Shown here one piece after another: positions 48,717 through 56,949 of a stretch of 64,000 bases of DNA (positions are counted from its first letter, which is position 1; each line of letters starts with the position of its first letter). The position numbers were made by a program, and so were the translations under genes. The notes under the pieces are model-generated. The model ran no database searches and had not been told where the DNA came from. It saw only the letters and a list, made by a program, of their open reading frames with translations. The stretch comes from JBAZTO01 sp041661865 (GTDB lineage: Bacteria; Planctomycetota; Phycisphaerae; SM23-33), in NCBI GenBank assembly GCA_041661865.1, contig JBAZTO010000001.1, forward strand, positions 1 to 64,000, given 5' to 3'.

Positions 48717-50996
48717 TCAGTACCCGGTGGGGCGGGCCATCGGGGCGACCACCAGGGGCCGCTCGCGCTTCTCGAGGCCAAAGGCCTCATCGAGGCCGCG
48801 CCCGGCCTGGTAGCCAGCGACGCCGCCGGCGCCCGCACCGAGGACACGGCCGAGGTTGGAGATGCCCTGCCATTCGGCGCCGCGCCCGGCCTCGAGGCCC
48901 GAACGGAGGCCAGCGAGCTGCTCGGGAGACACGTCGGCATGGATGCCGCCGCCACCGTGGACAGCCGCGTCGATCTGCGGCTGCACCTCGGAGCCGATCG
49001 CCTGCTCCAGGCCTGCGTGCTCGCTGGGCATGGCCGCCCAGTGCATGGCCGGAGCCAGGTAGTTGCCGGCGAGCGCGCCGCCGCCGATGCCGGCAAGGGT
49101 TCCGAGGGTGGTGCCGAGCGAGGCGACCTTCGCGTCGAGGACATCGAGGGCCGAACCTTCGAGGTCGCTGTCGATGTCGGTGAGCACCGCGGCGGTGCGG
49201 TACATCTGGGGAGCGAAGTGCCGGGGCTCTTCACGACCGCTCATGGCGTTGGCTGCCATGCCGCCGGCGAGGCCGGCCGCGCCGCCGATGCCAGCGCCGT
49301 AGAGCTTCTCGAGGTGGGCCAGTTCCTCAGGGGAGAGCTGGGAGGCAGCAGGCGCTTCCGGCGCCGGCTCGTTGGGCGAGTGCTGCAGATCCATCCCAGA
49401 CTCGTCGAACGACGGCTGGGGGGCGCCCTGGTGGTGGGCCTGGATGAAGTCCCCGAGCTGGTGGATGTGCGGGCCAGCCATGCTGCCCGCGGCCGCACCG
49501 CCCAGCGCACCCAGCAGCGGGTACAGCGCGTTGGCGGTCTTCAGTTCGTCAGCCGACATGGGGGCGATGCTGGTCATGGGTTCCTCTGCGATGAGTTGAG
49601 TGTAGTGGGCGCGCTTGTCTCGGCCAGCGAGACGATCCTCGAGGGCACTTCCGGCCATCGCGCCGCCGACGCCGCCGACTGCCGTACCAGCCAGCTCCGG
49701 GGCGAAGCCGCCCGGGGTGTGGTGCCAGCTCTCCGGCGCCAGGTGGTGGCCGCCAAGGTAGCCGAGGCCAGCGCCGAGGCCCATGCCGGCGAGCGCAGCG
49801 AGCGCCTGGGGCGTGCGAACGCGCGGGTCGTCAGTACCTTCGATCGGGGCAGCCTCCGGCGTGCTGGACCGCTGGGCCAGGGAGTGGCCGAGATCGCCAG
49901 CGATGGTGCCGGCGGCAACGCCGGCAAGGGCCGGCGGGACGAGGGTGTAGAGTTCGCCCGGATCACCCCACAGCGAGTGGGCAGCGATGCCGGCCCCAGC
50001 GCCAAGGACCGCGCCAGCCCCACGCGACCAGTGTCCGCCGGGCGTGTCAGCAGAAGGGATCTCAGCCGACTTGACGGTGGCGGTGAAAAACCCGCTGCCG
50101 TCGGGCAGAACGGTGACGCCCTTCTTGGTCTTGGGCAGGACCTCAGCCATCTTGGGTTCGCCTGCCACCAGGTTCCCGACCCGGGCCAGGCCGAACTTCT
50201 CGCAGGCAGCCGCGAATCCGTCACGCCAGGGCTGCTCATTTCCCTGCCAGCGCTGAATATCGCCTTCCGTGGCCTGGTTCAGCATCTGGTGCCCGAGGGC
50301 CTGGGCATAGGAGAAACCGTTCTCATAATCGGCCGAAGCCTTCTGGTCCCCAGCGTAGGGGTCTTCCCCCATCGGCAGGTGCAGTTCGTCGCCCCGGGGC
50401 GCGGCCGCCATCTGGGTCGCGGTCTGGGTCAGATCGATGGCGACCTTGCCAGCGCGGGCGCGCAGCCGGTTCATCAACTGCGTAGCCTGGTCAGCGTGCT
50501 GGGCCTGCAGGGCGCCCAGGTTCTGGGCATGCTCTTCGGCCTGGGCCTCGAGAGCGCTGCGCATGTCGTTGCGCAGCTCGTTGTGGGACGGCAGCAGCAG
50601 GCCGACGCCGGGGATGGCAGAGAAGGCGCTGCCGACCCCAGCCCCGATCTCGCCGAGGACCTGCTGGCGCGCGAGCGAGTTGTTGGCCTCTTCGGTCGCA
50701 GCGTCGAGTTCTTCCTGGTGCTGGGACGGAAGACGTTCGAGCTGGCGCAGCAGATGGTCGGCGCGCTTCACACCCTCAGCTTCGGCCTCGTTCTCCATCT
50801 CCTCGAGACGCTCGTAATAGTCCGGGATCTCGACGTCGTGGTCGACTGCAGTGGCCGTGGCCTTCTGCGGCTTGTCCGTGTGCTCCATCTCGACCTTGGT
50901 GCCTTTGCGAATCTCCGCAGCAGACACCTGCATGTGCGGGTGCTTTTCGGCTGTGCCGCCGGGGTTCAGCGGCTTGTAGTCGATGGCCTGGGGCAT
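48717..50996 (-). CDS. large glycine-zipper virion-cluster protein
   Basis: 759 residues. The first 220 residues are hydrophilic and helical (coiled-coil-like EEMENEAEAEGVKRADHLLRQL). After that come at least six glycine/alanine-rich segments spaced 40-80 residues apart (AVLGAGAGIAAHSL; GMGLGAGLGYLGG; AVGGVGGAMAGSAL; LGALGGAAAGSMAG; GIGGAAGLAGGMAAN; GAGAGGVAGYQAGRG), separated by polar loops. This suggests a multi-pass or insertable membrane protein, such as an ejection protein. An internal ATG at 49577 has its own AGAGGAA site, so a 286-residue C-terminal product may also be made. Confidence 0.65.
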   Translation of the reverse strand: MPQAIDYKPLNPGGTAEKHPHMQVSAAEIRKGTKVEMEHTDKPQKATATAVDHDVEIPDYYERLEEMENEAEAEGVKRADHLLRQLERLPSQHQEELDAATEEANNSLARQQVLGEIGAGVGSAFSAIPGVGLLLPSHNELRNDMRSALEAQAEEHAQNLGALQAQHADQATQLMNRLRARAGKVAIDLTQTATQMAAAPRGDELHLPMGEDPYAGDQKASADYENGFSYAQALGHQMLNQATEGDIQRWQGNEQPWRDGFAAACEKFGLARVGNLVAGEPKMAEVLPKTKKGVTVLPDGSGFFTATVKSAEIPSADTPGGHWSRGAGAVLGAGAGIAAHSLWGDPGELYTLVPPALAGVAAGTIAGDLGHSLAQRSSTPEAAPIEGTDDPRVRTPQALAALAGMGLGAGLGYLGGHHLAPESWHHTPGGFAPELAGTAVGGVGGAMAGSALEDRLAGRDKRAHYTQLIAEEPMTSIAPMSADELKTANALYPLLGALGGAAAGSMAGPHIHQLGDFIQAHHQGAPQPSFDESGMDLQHSPNEPAPEAPAASQLSPEELAHLEKLYGAGIGGAAGLAGGMAANAMSGREEPRHFAPQMYRTAAVLTDIDSDLEGSALDVLDAKVASLGTTLGTLAGIGGGALAGNYLAPAMHWAAMPSEHAGLEQAIGSEVQPQIDAAVHGGGGIHADVSPEQLAGLRSGLEAGRGAEWQGISNLGRVLGAGAGGVAGYQAGRGLDEAFGLEKRERPLVVAPMARPTGY

Positions 50997-50999
50997 GGG

Positions 51000-51587
51000 T
51001 CAGCGGGCTCGCAGGGCGGCAAGGGCAGCGAACTTCGGACGCTGGGAAAGCATGCCGTAGCCCAGGCCGGCTGCGCCGCCGAGGCCTGCGCCGACCAGCG
51101 CGCCGCCGGCCTCCGCCGAGCCGGCATTCCCTTCGGGGAGCATGTCGCGGGCGAAGTCCATGGCGGGAGTGCCAACGGAACGCAAGGCATCGACGGCCTG
51201 GTCCGTGGGGCGGTGCTCGAAGACGGGTTCGGGGATGGACGGATCCACCTGGTGCATGGTAGCGCCGAGCTGGTAGTCGCCCAGGCGATCAGTCTGATCG
51301 AAGCCGCCGACGCGACCGGCGAGACCGCCAGCGAGGCCGCCGGCTCCGGCGCCGAGCAGGGCTGCGAGAGCCGGATGGATGGCGGTCTTGAGGGCTTCGA
51401 CGGCCGAGGGGGCAAACTCGACGTCGCGGAAGACGCCGGCTTCCTTCTTCTTGTCCGAGACGTGCTCGGGCAGGTCCTTGATGTTGGGGGTGTGGTGCGC
51501 CCAGCGCTTGGCCGTGCCTTCAGGCAGCTCGCCGCGATCTTCTTTCGCGAACAGGAGTCGCAGCTGGGCCTTGGATTTCGCAGGCAT
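51000..51587 (-). CDS. glycine-zipper protein with KSKAQ-type N-terminal domain
   Basis: 195 residues. The first 50 residues (PAKSKAQLRLLFAKEDRGELPEG then AKRWAHHTPNIKDLPEHV) match a short basic segment seen in many phage virion-associated proteins. Two G/A-rich helices follow (LLGAGAGGLAGGLAGRVGG; GALVGAGLGGAAGLGYGM). It is the first of three adjacent glycine-zipper genes in transcription order. Confidence 0.65.
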   Translation of the reverse strand: MPAKSKAQLRLLFAKEDRGELPEGTAKRWAHHTPNIKDLPEHVSDKKKEAGVFRDVEFAPSAVEALKTAIHPALAALLGAGAGGLAGGLAGRVGGFDQTDRLGDYQLGATMHQVDPSIPEPVFEHRPTDQAVDALRSVGTPAMDFARDMLPEGNAGSAEAGGALVGAGLGGAAGLGYGMLSQRPKFAALAALRAR

Positions 51588-51590
51588 GAC

Positions 51591-52082
51591 TTACCACTCC
51601 TCGCCTTGAAGGCCGTAGATGCGCCAGGAGTATTCACTCCGAACGCCCATATTTCCGAGTGCTGCCGCGATGTTCAGCGCGGTCTTCATGTCGCCTTTCT
51701 TGCGCTCGTAGTCGGCGGTGTACCGCTCGATCCACGAACCGTACTCGGCTGCCTTGGCATGGTCGTCACCGCTGGTCCCGCCGTCACTGGACGGCATGTG
51801 CTCACGGCTGTGCCAGATGCCCGCGCTGGTCAGGGCCTCGATGGCCGCGCCCTGCATGAGCAAGAACTTGTTCGGGTGATTTCCGAGATCCACAGGCGCC
51901 AGGATGGGCGGCGTCTGGTTCCAATCGATCAGCGCCATGATGATGCACTGGCGCAGTTCAGGCTCGGTCGACTCGGTGCTGCCCAACAGGAGCCGGTTGA
52001 GCTCTGGCTTGTCGCGGATGACGTTGCGCAGCGTGTTCACTGCGCGACGCATCCGCTCTTCGTCAGAGATCTCAACCGGCAT
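51591..52082 (-). CDS. small virion-cluster protein, unknown
   Basis: 163 residues. Helical first half (DEERMRRAVNTLRNVIRD) and an alpha/beta second half with WIERYTADYERKKGD. Located between decoration-like and glycine-zipper genes. A head-tail adaptor is possible from position only. Confidence 0.6.
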   Translation of the reverse strand: MPVEISDEERMRRAVNTLRNVIRDKPELNRLLLGSTESTEPELRQCIIMALIDWNQTPPILAPVDLGNHPNKFLLMQGAAIEALTSAGIWHSREHMPSSDGGTSGDDHAKAAEYGSWIERYTADYERKKGDMKTALNIAAALGNMGVRSEYSWRIYGLQGEEW

Positions 52083-52113
52083 CGCTGGCCCCGATTCTCG
52101 TTAGCCCGCTGGT

Positions 52114-53211
52114 TCAGCGGGGGATGATGCCGACCACGGCCGCGCCGCCCTTGGGGGCCGCGTTGAAGCCGACGGTTCCGCCGACGGTGCGGACGCCGGT
52201 GTCGACGGCCTGGGTGCGCTTCTGCCACGGGGTCTGGTAGTCCAGATCCGCGCCGAAGTAGCCGCCCGCGTTGCCCACCGCGATGTTGGGCTGGCCGCTG
52301 CCGACCACCTGGTTGGCCAGGGTCACCAGCTTGGTGACGAAGGTCAGGGTCAGGGTGGCGCCGACGCCGGAACCGCTGCTGGTGGTCGCGGCGGGGCTGG
52401 CAGGGGCGACCGAGTAGTTGCCCTGGTTGGTCAGGGCGACGACCTTGGCGCCCATGGTCAGCGTGATGCTGGCCAGGGTTCCGGTGCCGCCGGTGGGCGC
52501 GCTGGTGAGCGCCGGGTTCGCCGTGTAGTCACCGGCCGCGAGGACGGAGGCTCCGGTGATGACGCCGGTGATCGCCGCGACGGTGTCGACGTGGATGGTC
52601 GCGTGGGTGCCGGTGCCATCCGGGACGGTGAGGACATCACCGGCCGTGTAGCCCGAGCCGCCGTCAGCGATGGCGACGCCGACCAGCTGGGTGTGGGTCA
52701 CCGTCGCGGTGGCCGGGACGGTGGCAGTGCCGCCGACCACGGTCAGGACGTCACCGACCGCCTGGCCGGTACCAGCCGCGGCGAGGACCGCAGCCGAGAG
52801 GAACTTGCCCGAGGCAAGGTTGTCCTGCACGGCAGCGACGATCGCGTTCCACAGCCGCTGGCGAGGCGAGTCACCATGGATGTGGACGGGGCCGGTGTTG
52901 GCCGAGCTGGGGGTTCCGCCAGTGTTGCCAGCGCGCGGAGCACCAGGGCCAGCGGGGATGCCCGCGGTCGGTCCCGGGTCCGAGCCACCGACGACGGTGC
53001 CGACCGGCGTCTGCGGGTCGAGCTTGGCCGGGTCGATGGAGGTTCCACCGGTGTTCTCGCCGGCGCCGGAGGCAGGGCCGCCGGTGTACTTGTACAGCGC
53101 GACCGTTGCGGTCGCGCCGGGGGCGATCGTGACACCGAACGGCAGACGGAGGGACTCCGGGCCGTTGTTGGTGACGTCGATCGTCTCAGGGATGAGTTCG
53201 ATGGGGCGCAT
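52114..53211 (-). CDS. beta-repeat structural protein
   Basis: 365 residues. The N-terminal 45 residues contain IDVTNNGPESLRL...IAPGATATV, similar to the next upstream gene. Residues 150-300 hold glycine-rich beta repeats (GQAVGDVLTVVGGTA; GSGYTAGDVLTVPDGTGT; AAGDYTANPALTSAPTGGTGT), the type found in phage tail fibres and capsid surface proteins. Probably a virion surface or fibre component. Confidence 0.65.
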   Translation of the reverse strand: MRPIELIPETIDVTNNGPESLRLPFGVTIAPGATATVALYKYTGGPASGAGENTGGTSIDPAKLDPQTPVGTVVGGSDPGPTAGIPAGPGAPRAGNTGGTPSSANTGPVHIHGDSPRQRLWNAIVAAVQDNLASGKFLSAAVLAAAGTGQAVGDVLTVVGGTATVPATATVTHTQLVGVAIADGGSGYTAGDVLTVPDGTGTHATIHVDTVAAITGVITGASVLAAGDYTANPALTSAPTGGTGTLASITLTMGAKVVALTNQGNYSVAPASPAATTSSGSGVGATLTLTFVTKLVTLANQVVGSGQPNIAVGNAGGYFGADLDYQTPWQKRTQAVDTGVRTVGGTVGFNAAPKGGAAVVGIIPR

Positions 53212-53225
53212 GGTCGGTTCCTACC

Positions 53226-53816
53226 TTAGAGGTCGGAGATGGCTGAGGCGGGGGCAGAATCGGAATCGGGGGTTGGTGCAGGAGAGGGTTCGACGGCTGC
53301 CGGGGTGGTCTCGACAGGCGCCGGGGTGGGGGCGGGCGGCGGGGGCGGCGGGAGCTGCGACGCGACGGTCGGAGGCGGGGGCGGGACGAAGGCTTCGTCG
53401 CTCTCGCTGCCGACCGGGTTGCTCGCAGGCGGGACGGACACGGCGATGACGGGCTGCTGGCTGGGCGGCTTGATGGTCGGCAGCGTGGGCGTGCCGTCCG
53501 GCCGGTTGGCCAGTGCTTCAGCCTTGCGCTGAGCATCGACGATGCCGTCGGCATCAATCTTCTCCCGACGGGAGATCGCGTTAGCCACCGACGTCGGCAG
53601 CTTGAAGTTCTCGGGACCGCTGACGAACTCGATCACGCCGCCAGCGATGCTGTTGAGCACCGAGGAGTACGCGGCCGCTCGGTGGCTGTCATGCAGCTTT
53701 CCGAGGTGCACGTCGGTGACCTTGCCAGGAGGAAGGCTGAAGAGCCCCGCCAGGCTGAAGGTCTCAGGTCCAGGGTTCTTCACCTTCAGGACGTTCGGGA
53801 TGTCGAAATCGCGCAT
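53226..53816 (-). CDS. small virion-cluster protein with P/T-rich tail
   Basis: 196 residues. A folded first 95 residues begin with a domain like that of the next gene (LKVKNPGPETFSLAG...PPGKVTDV), followed by a disordered P/A/T/S tail with poly-proline runs. It has its own promoter candidate (53912-53940) and a hairpin in its leader. Function unknown. Confidence 0.6.
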   Translation of the reverse strand: MRDFDIPNVLKVKNPGPETFSLAGLFSLPPGKVTDVHLGKLHDSHRAAAYSSVLNSIAGGVIEFVSGPENFKLPTSVANAISRREKIDADGIVDAQRKAEALANRPDGTPTLPTIKPPSQQPVIAVSVPPASNPVGSESDEAFVPPPPPTVASQLPPPPPPAPTPAPVETTPAAVEPSPAPTPDSDSAPASAISDL

Positions 53817-53857
53817 GAGAATCCTACTCTGTAATGGATGCGGACGGCTCGTGCCGT

Positions 53858-53876
53858 AGCCCGTGAAGGACGGGCT
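53858..53876 (-). promoter_or_regulatory. leader hairpin
   Basis: AGCCCGT and ACGGGCT pair (7 bp) around a 5-nt loop in the 120-nt gap before the gene starting at 53816. It lies downstream of the promoter candidate, so it would be in the mRNA leader. The rest of the gap shows no gene. Confidence 0.45.
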
Positions 53877-53911
53877 GCGGCCTCGAGCAGCTTAGCATCC
53901 GAACAGGAGGT

Positions 53912-53940
53912 AGGATATGAGCAAGATGCCAGTGGGTCAA
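53912..53940 (-). promoter_or_regulatory. sigma70-like promoter (leftward)
   Basis: On the minus strand TTGACC (53940-53935) and TATCCT (53917-53912) are separated by exactly 17 nt. The -35 box overlaps the stop codon of the upstream gene. This is the best host-type promoter seen in the late block and would drive the tail-side genes from 53816 downward. Confidence 0.6.
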
Positions 53941-54410
53941 CCGACGCGTGTTGCCGTGCGATTGAGAGGGACGACGCGTTCATCGAGCACAGTCGCGAGG
54001 TCTGCAGGATCGACGTACCAAGGCTTCAGCCCCTGCAGTGCTGTGTAGATCCGCTGCAGGGCCGCGAGGCATGCCTCGCTGCAGAACCACCTCGTGTTCG
54101 AGTGCCAGCCCCACCGCAGCACCTGGCAGAAGGCGATCCCGCGCCAGTCGTACTTGCAGCCGGCCTCATCGACTTCGAAGAATGAGCGCACCCGGGCTTC
54201 TTCTTCAGGTGTGCAGGGGAGATCGATGATGAACCAGTCAGCGGTGTTGAACGGCGCGAGCTTGTAGAGGACGATGCCACGGCCGGGCTGGGACGTGCCG
54301 CAGAAGCCGTCGGAGAACAAGAGGGCGGAGTGGCTGATCCCGTCACGCTTGAACAGGCGAACGAGAGTGCCGAAGAAGCCGACCTTGCCGATCCAGAATA
54401 TGGCTTTCAT
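53937..54410 (-). CDS. permuted papain-fold (NlpC/P60- or YiiX-like) protein
   Basis: 157 residues. A histidine early in the sequence (ISHSALLF, H27) precedes a late cysteine (WFCSEACLAAL, C110), the reversed order of permuted NlpC/P60/LRAT-type cysteine hydrolases. KYDWRGIAFC before the cysteine fits that family. It could act on peptidoglycan or lipids during infection. The first residues are hydrophobic (FWIGKVGFFGTLV). Confidence 0.65.
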   Translation of the reverse strand: MKAIFWIGKVGFFGTLVRLFKRDGISHSALLFSDGFCGTSQPGRGIVLYKLAPFNTADWFIIDLPCTPEEEARVRSFFEVDEAGCKYDWRGIAFCQVLRWGWHSNTRWFCSEACLAALQRIYTALQGLKPWYVDPADLATVLDERVVPLNRTATRVG

Positions 54411-54422
54411 AGAACGTTGAGT

Positions 54423-55349
54423 TTATTGGGGACGAATGACCTTGGAAGCGAGTTCGCGAATGCGGGCCACGAGGGCAGGGGCGAACAGGACGTCGAGCAT
54501 GCGATCCTCGGGCGTGATGTTCTGCTTCATGACGTTGACCGCGTGGTCGACCCAGATGAGGTTCGTCAGCTCGGTGGCCAGCTCCGGGTACTTGGTGCGC
54601 GGGAGGACATGGTCGAGGCTCGCGTTCTTCCCCGGGACGAGCGGGACGCCCGTCAGAGCACACTTGAACTCCTGGGCTTCGAGCTTGGCCGCAACGGCCT
54701 CCACGGTAGTTGAGGGGACAGCGCCCATGAAGTTGTGAAGGATGGCGTACGCGAAGTGGTACGCGCACACCCCAGCTTCGGTAGAAATGACAGGGCGGCT
54801 GCACCGGCGGCAGACGCCGACCTTCTCGTTCGCGATAGCCCGCGAGCGGTAGTTCCGGGACGCGTATTCACGGAGGCACTTCGTGCACATCTTCGTGTGG
54901 GTCTGATCGCGAGGTCCCCCACAACCGGTGCACACGCCGTCAGCGGCACGCTGGGCCAGCCGAGCCTTATTGCCTTCGGCGGTCTCGAGGTTGTGCTGGA
55001 CCTGGCAGGCCGTGCACCGCTTGGTGTCATTGTCGCGGGGGCTGCCGCACTGGATGCAGAGTCCCGCCTTGTCCCACGAGGACGTCCGGGACTTCTGGCT
55101 CTTCTTGTTAGACTCTGCATGCTTAGCAGCGCAGTCCGGGCAACGGGAAGCCCCTGTAACGGGCTTGCCGCAATGCGTGCACAGTCCCTGCTCCTTGCGC
55201 TCGGCTGCGAGGGAGCGATGGCGAAGACGATTCTGTTCTCCGTGCTTGGTCTTGCAGCTAGTGCAGCGAGTAGTGTGGTTGTCGCGCACGCCGCCGCAGC
55301 TGAGACAAAGGCCGAGGACGTTCCACTTCTGGACAGTGGTGAGGATCAT
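54423..55349 (-). CDS. HNH endonuclease with zinc-ribbon array
   Basis: 308 residues. Residues 13-185 hold four to five CxxC...CxxC ribbons (LCLSCGG..RCTSCKTKH; LCTHCGKP..RCPDCAAKH; LCIQCGSP..RCTACQ; VCTGCGGP..MCTKC; VCRRCSRP), likely DNA-binding. The C-terminal HNH domain has FKCALTGVPL, ASLDHVLPR and LIWVDHAVNVMK. It probably nicks or cuts DNA as a free-standing homing endonuclease. It interrupts the structural genes between its own promoter and the capsid terminator, which fits insertion as a mobile gene. Confidence 0.8.
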   Translation of the reverse strand: MILTTVQKWNVLGLCLSCGGVRDNHTTRCTSCKTKHGEQNRLRHRSLAAERKEQGLCTHCGKPVTGASRCPDCAAKHAESNKKSQKSRTSSWDKAGLCIQCGSPRDNDTKRCTACQVQHNLETAEGNKARLAQRAADGVCTGCGGPRDQTHTKMCTKCLREYASRNYRSRAIANEKVGVCRRCSRPVISTEAGVCAYHFAYAILHNFMGAVPSTTVEAVAAKLEAQEFKCALTGVPLVPGKNASLDHVLPRTKYPELATELTNLIWVDHAVNVMKQNITPEDRMLDVLFAPALVARIRELASKVIRPQ

Positions 55350-55382
55350 GGGGACCTTTCGTGGTCTTGGTGACTAACCTAG

Positions 55383-55410
55383 ACCATATCCAACGAATCA
55401 AGAAAGTCAA
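55383..55410 (-). promoter_or_regulatory. promoter for the HNH gene
   Basis: On the minus strand TTGACT (55410-55405) and TATGGT (55388-55383) are separated by 16 nt. It begins just after the U-tract of the capsid terminator and 34 nt before the HNH start codon. Confidence 0.55.
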
Positions 55411-55415
55411 AAAGA

Positions 55416-55439
55416 AACCCGGCCGTTACCGGCCGGGTT
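55416..55439 (-). terminator. intrinsic terminator after the capsid gene
   Basis: AACCCGGCCG and CGGCCGGGTT pair (10 bp) around a 4-nt loop. On the minus strand the stem is followed by TCTTTTTGACTTT, a clear U-tract. It ends the head-gene transcript. Confidence 0.88.
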
Positions 55440-55474
55440 CCTAAGCTCTTGTGGCTCACGCGGTTGCGCGAGGT

Positions 55475-56410
55475 TCAGTCCAAAAGAGTGACACGAGCGA
55501 CGGCATTGGTATTGCCCAGGCCCATGCCAATAAACTCCCACCCCAACCATTCGATGGTCGTGAAAACACGACGCAGACCGAACTTGGTGGCATCGAGGAC
55601 CAGGAACCGGCCCAGCGCCTTCTCCTCGGCGAAGAAGTACACCATGCGGGCCTTGTCGCCGGAGGCGAGGGTCAGCGTGGGGTGCTGGAAGAGGTTGTCC
55701 TTGATCGAGACGATCAGCTTCAGGCCGCCGAAGTTGTAGTAGCGGTAGCCCTCGACGGTCACCTCCTTGAGCAGATCAGAACCGAGGTCCTGATAGGTCA
55801 TGGTGATGAAGTCGTTGAAGGTCACCTTGCTGAGCAGGACCGTGCGAGCCAGGAGGCGCTTGCTGTCGATCAGGTTCATGCCGGCCTTCAGCGCACCCTT
55901 GGTCAGCGCACCACCCGCACCGGTCGAGTAGGTGATGAGGTTGCCACTGGCCGCAGCCGCCGCGTCGACGTACTGCAGGAAGTAGCTGTCCTCGGTCTCC
56001 TCGATCTCGCGGACGGTGTTCTCCTCGATCAGCTTGGTCACGGGCTGGGTCGACGCCAGGAGTTCGATCTCCTTCTTGGCGTAGATGTCGCTCGCGATCT
56101 CGAAGATCGGGATCTTGTAACGCGGGGTGGTGACGTACCGGCCGTCCGGCTCCGCCTTGAAGTTGATGGCCTTGGCCGGGCCGACGTTCACTTCCTTCTC
56201 ATCGATGAAGATGAGCTGGTCGTGGTCGGTGTCGACCTGCAGGTCCATGCGGGTCACGACCCGCGGGGTGATGATCTGGCGAGCGAACGAACGCTCACGC
56301 AGCTTCTGGGCGATGAACAGACCGGCGGCTTCCGCCACCTTGGCCTGGTTCGGTCCCGAGACCTCCTTGATGAAGGTTTCGGTGTCGGCCTTGAAGAGGT
56401 CGAGTTCCAT
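55475..56410 (-). CDS. major capsid protein (HK97-fold, likely)
   Basis: 311 residues. The pattern fits HK97-type capsid proteins: an N-terminal helix (KVAEAAGLFIAQKLRERSF), an extended arm, beta strands with DHDQLIFIDEKEVNVG, a spine helix around residues 120-150, and a C-terminal beta region. It lies downstream of protease and decoration-like genes and is followed by a strong terminator, as for an abundant capsid gene. The assignment is from order and fold-like pattern, not from a strict motif. Confidence 0.75.
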   Translation of the reverse strand: MELDLFKADTETFIKEVSGPNQAKVAEAAGLFIAQKLRERSFARQIITPRVVTRMDLQVDTDHDQLIFIDEKEVNVGPAKAINFKAEPDGRYVTTPRYKIPIFEIASDIYAKKEIELLASTQPVTKLIEENTVREIEETEDSYFLQYVDAAAAASGNLITYSTGAGGALTKGALKAGMNLIDSKRLLARTVLLSKVTFNDFITMTYQDLGSDLLKEVTVEGYRYYNFGGLKLIVSIKDNLFQHPTLTLASGDKARMVYFFAEEKALGRFLVLDATKFGLRRVFTTIEWLGWEFIGMGLGNTNAVARVTLLD

Positions 56411-56422
56411 GACGTGGCCTCC

Positions 56423-56893
56423 TTACTGGCTGACGGTGCGGATGGTGATGTCGGTCCACGCGTTCGTGGAACCGACGACGGACTCAACCACGCCCACCTT
56501 GAGCGCGGAGCCGGCGGTCGTGATCAGGCGACCAGCCGAGTCGAGATAGACGGGAACGCCGGGGGCGAAACCCGCATCCGACTGGAGCACGCCTTCCGGC
56601 CCCACATGGTAGCGGAAGATGCCGTAGGCGATGCCCAGGGCGCCGACCGCGTCCGAGGACGGGAGACGGGTGAAGACGGTGGACGCCGCGCCGGAGAAGT
56701 CGGCGGGGCCACCGGTGTGCAGGAGGTTGCCCTCGAGCGCGAGGTAGCTGTCGCCCTTCGTCGGATCGACGGAGGCGGTGACCTTGCCGGCACCATCAAG
56801 CTGGATCCAACGGCCCGTGAGGACATCGTTGGCACCCTTGATGGCGGTGCGGCGGTTCACCATGGAGAACGGAGTCAGCAGTTCGACTGACAT
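56423..56893 (-). CDS. capsid decoration-like protein
   Basis: 156 residues, 12 nt upstream of the capsid gene in transcription order. A beta-rich small protein with repeated short strands (GRWIQLDGAGKVTAS; GVPVYLDSAGRLITT), as in capsid-cementing (gpD-like) proteins. Role from position and composition. Confidence 0.6.
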   Translation of the reverse strand: MSVELLTPFSMVNRRTAIKGANDVLTGRWIQLDGAGKVTASVDPTKGDSYLALEGNLLHTGGPADFSGAASTVFTRLPSSDAVGALGIAYGIFRYHVGPEGVLQSDAGFAPGVPVYLDSAGRLITTAGSALKVGVVESVVGSTNAWTDITIRTVSQ

Positions 56894-56949
56894 GACGGAT
56901 GTTCCTTGTGGGGAAACGGGGTGGACGAACGGGGAAGGGCCTCAGCAGC

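Noticed and set aside
48705..52127. Very long plus-strand open frame (over 1100 codons)
   Set aside because: It is antisense to four well-supported minus-strand genes. High third-position GC removes stops in the complementary frame, and its product has no recognisable motif.
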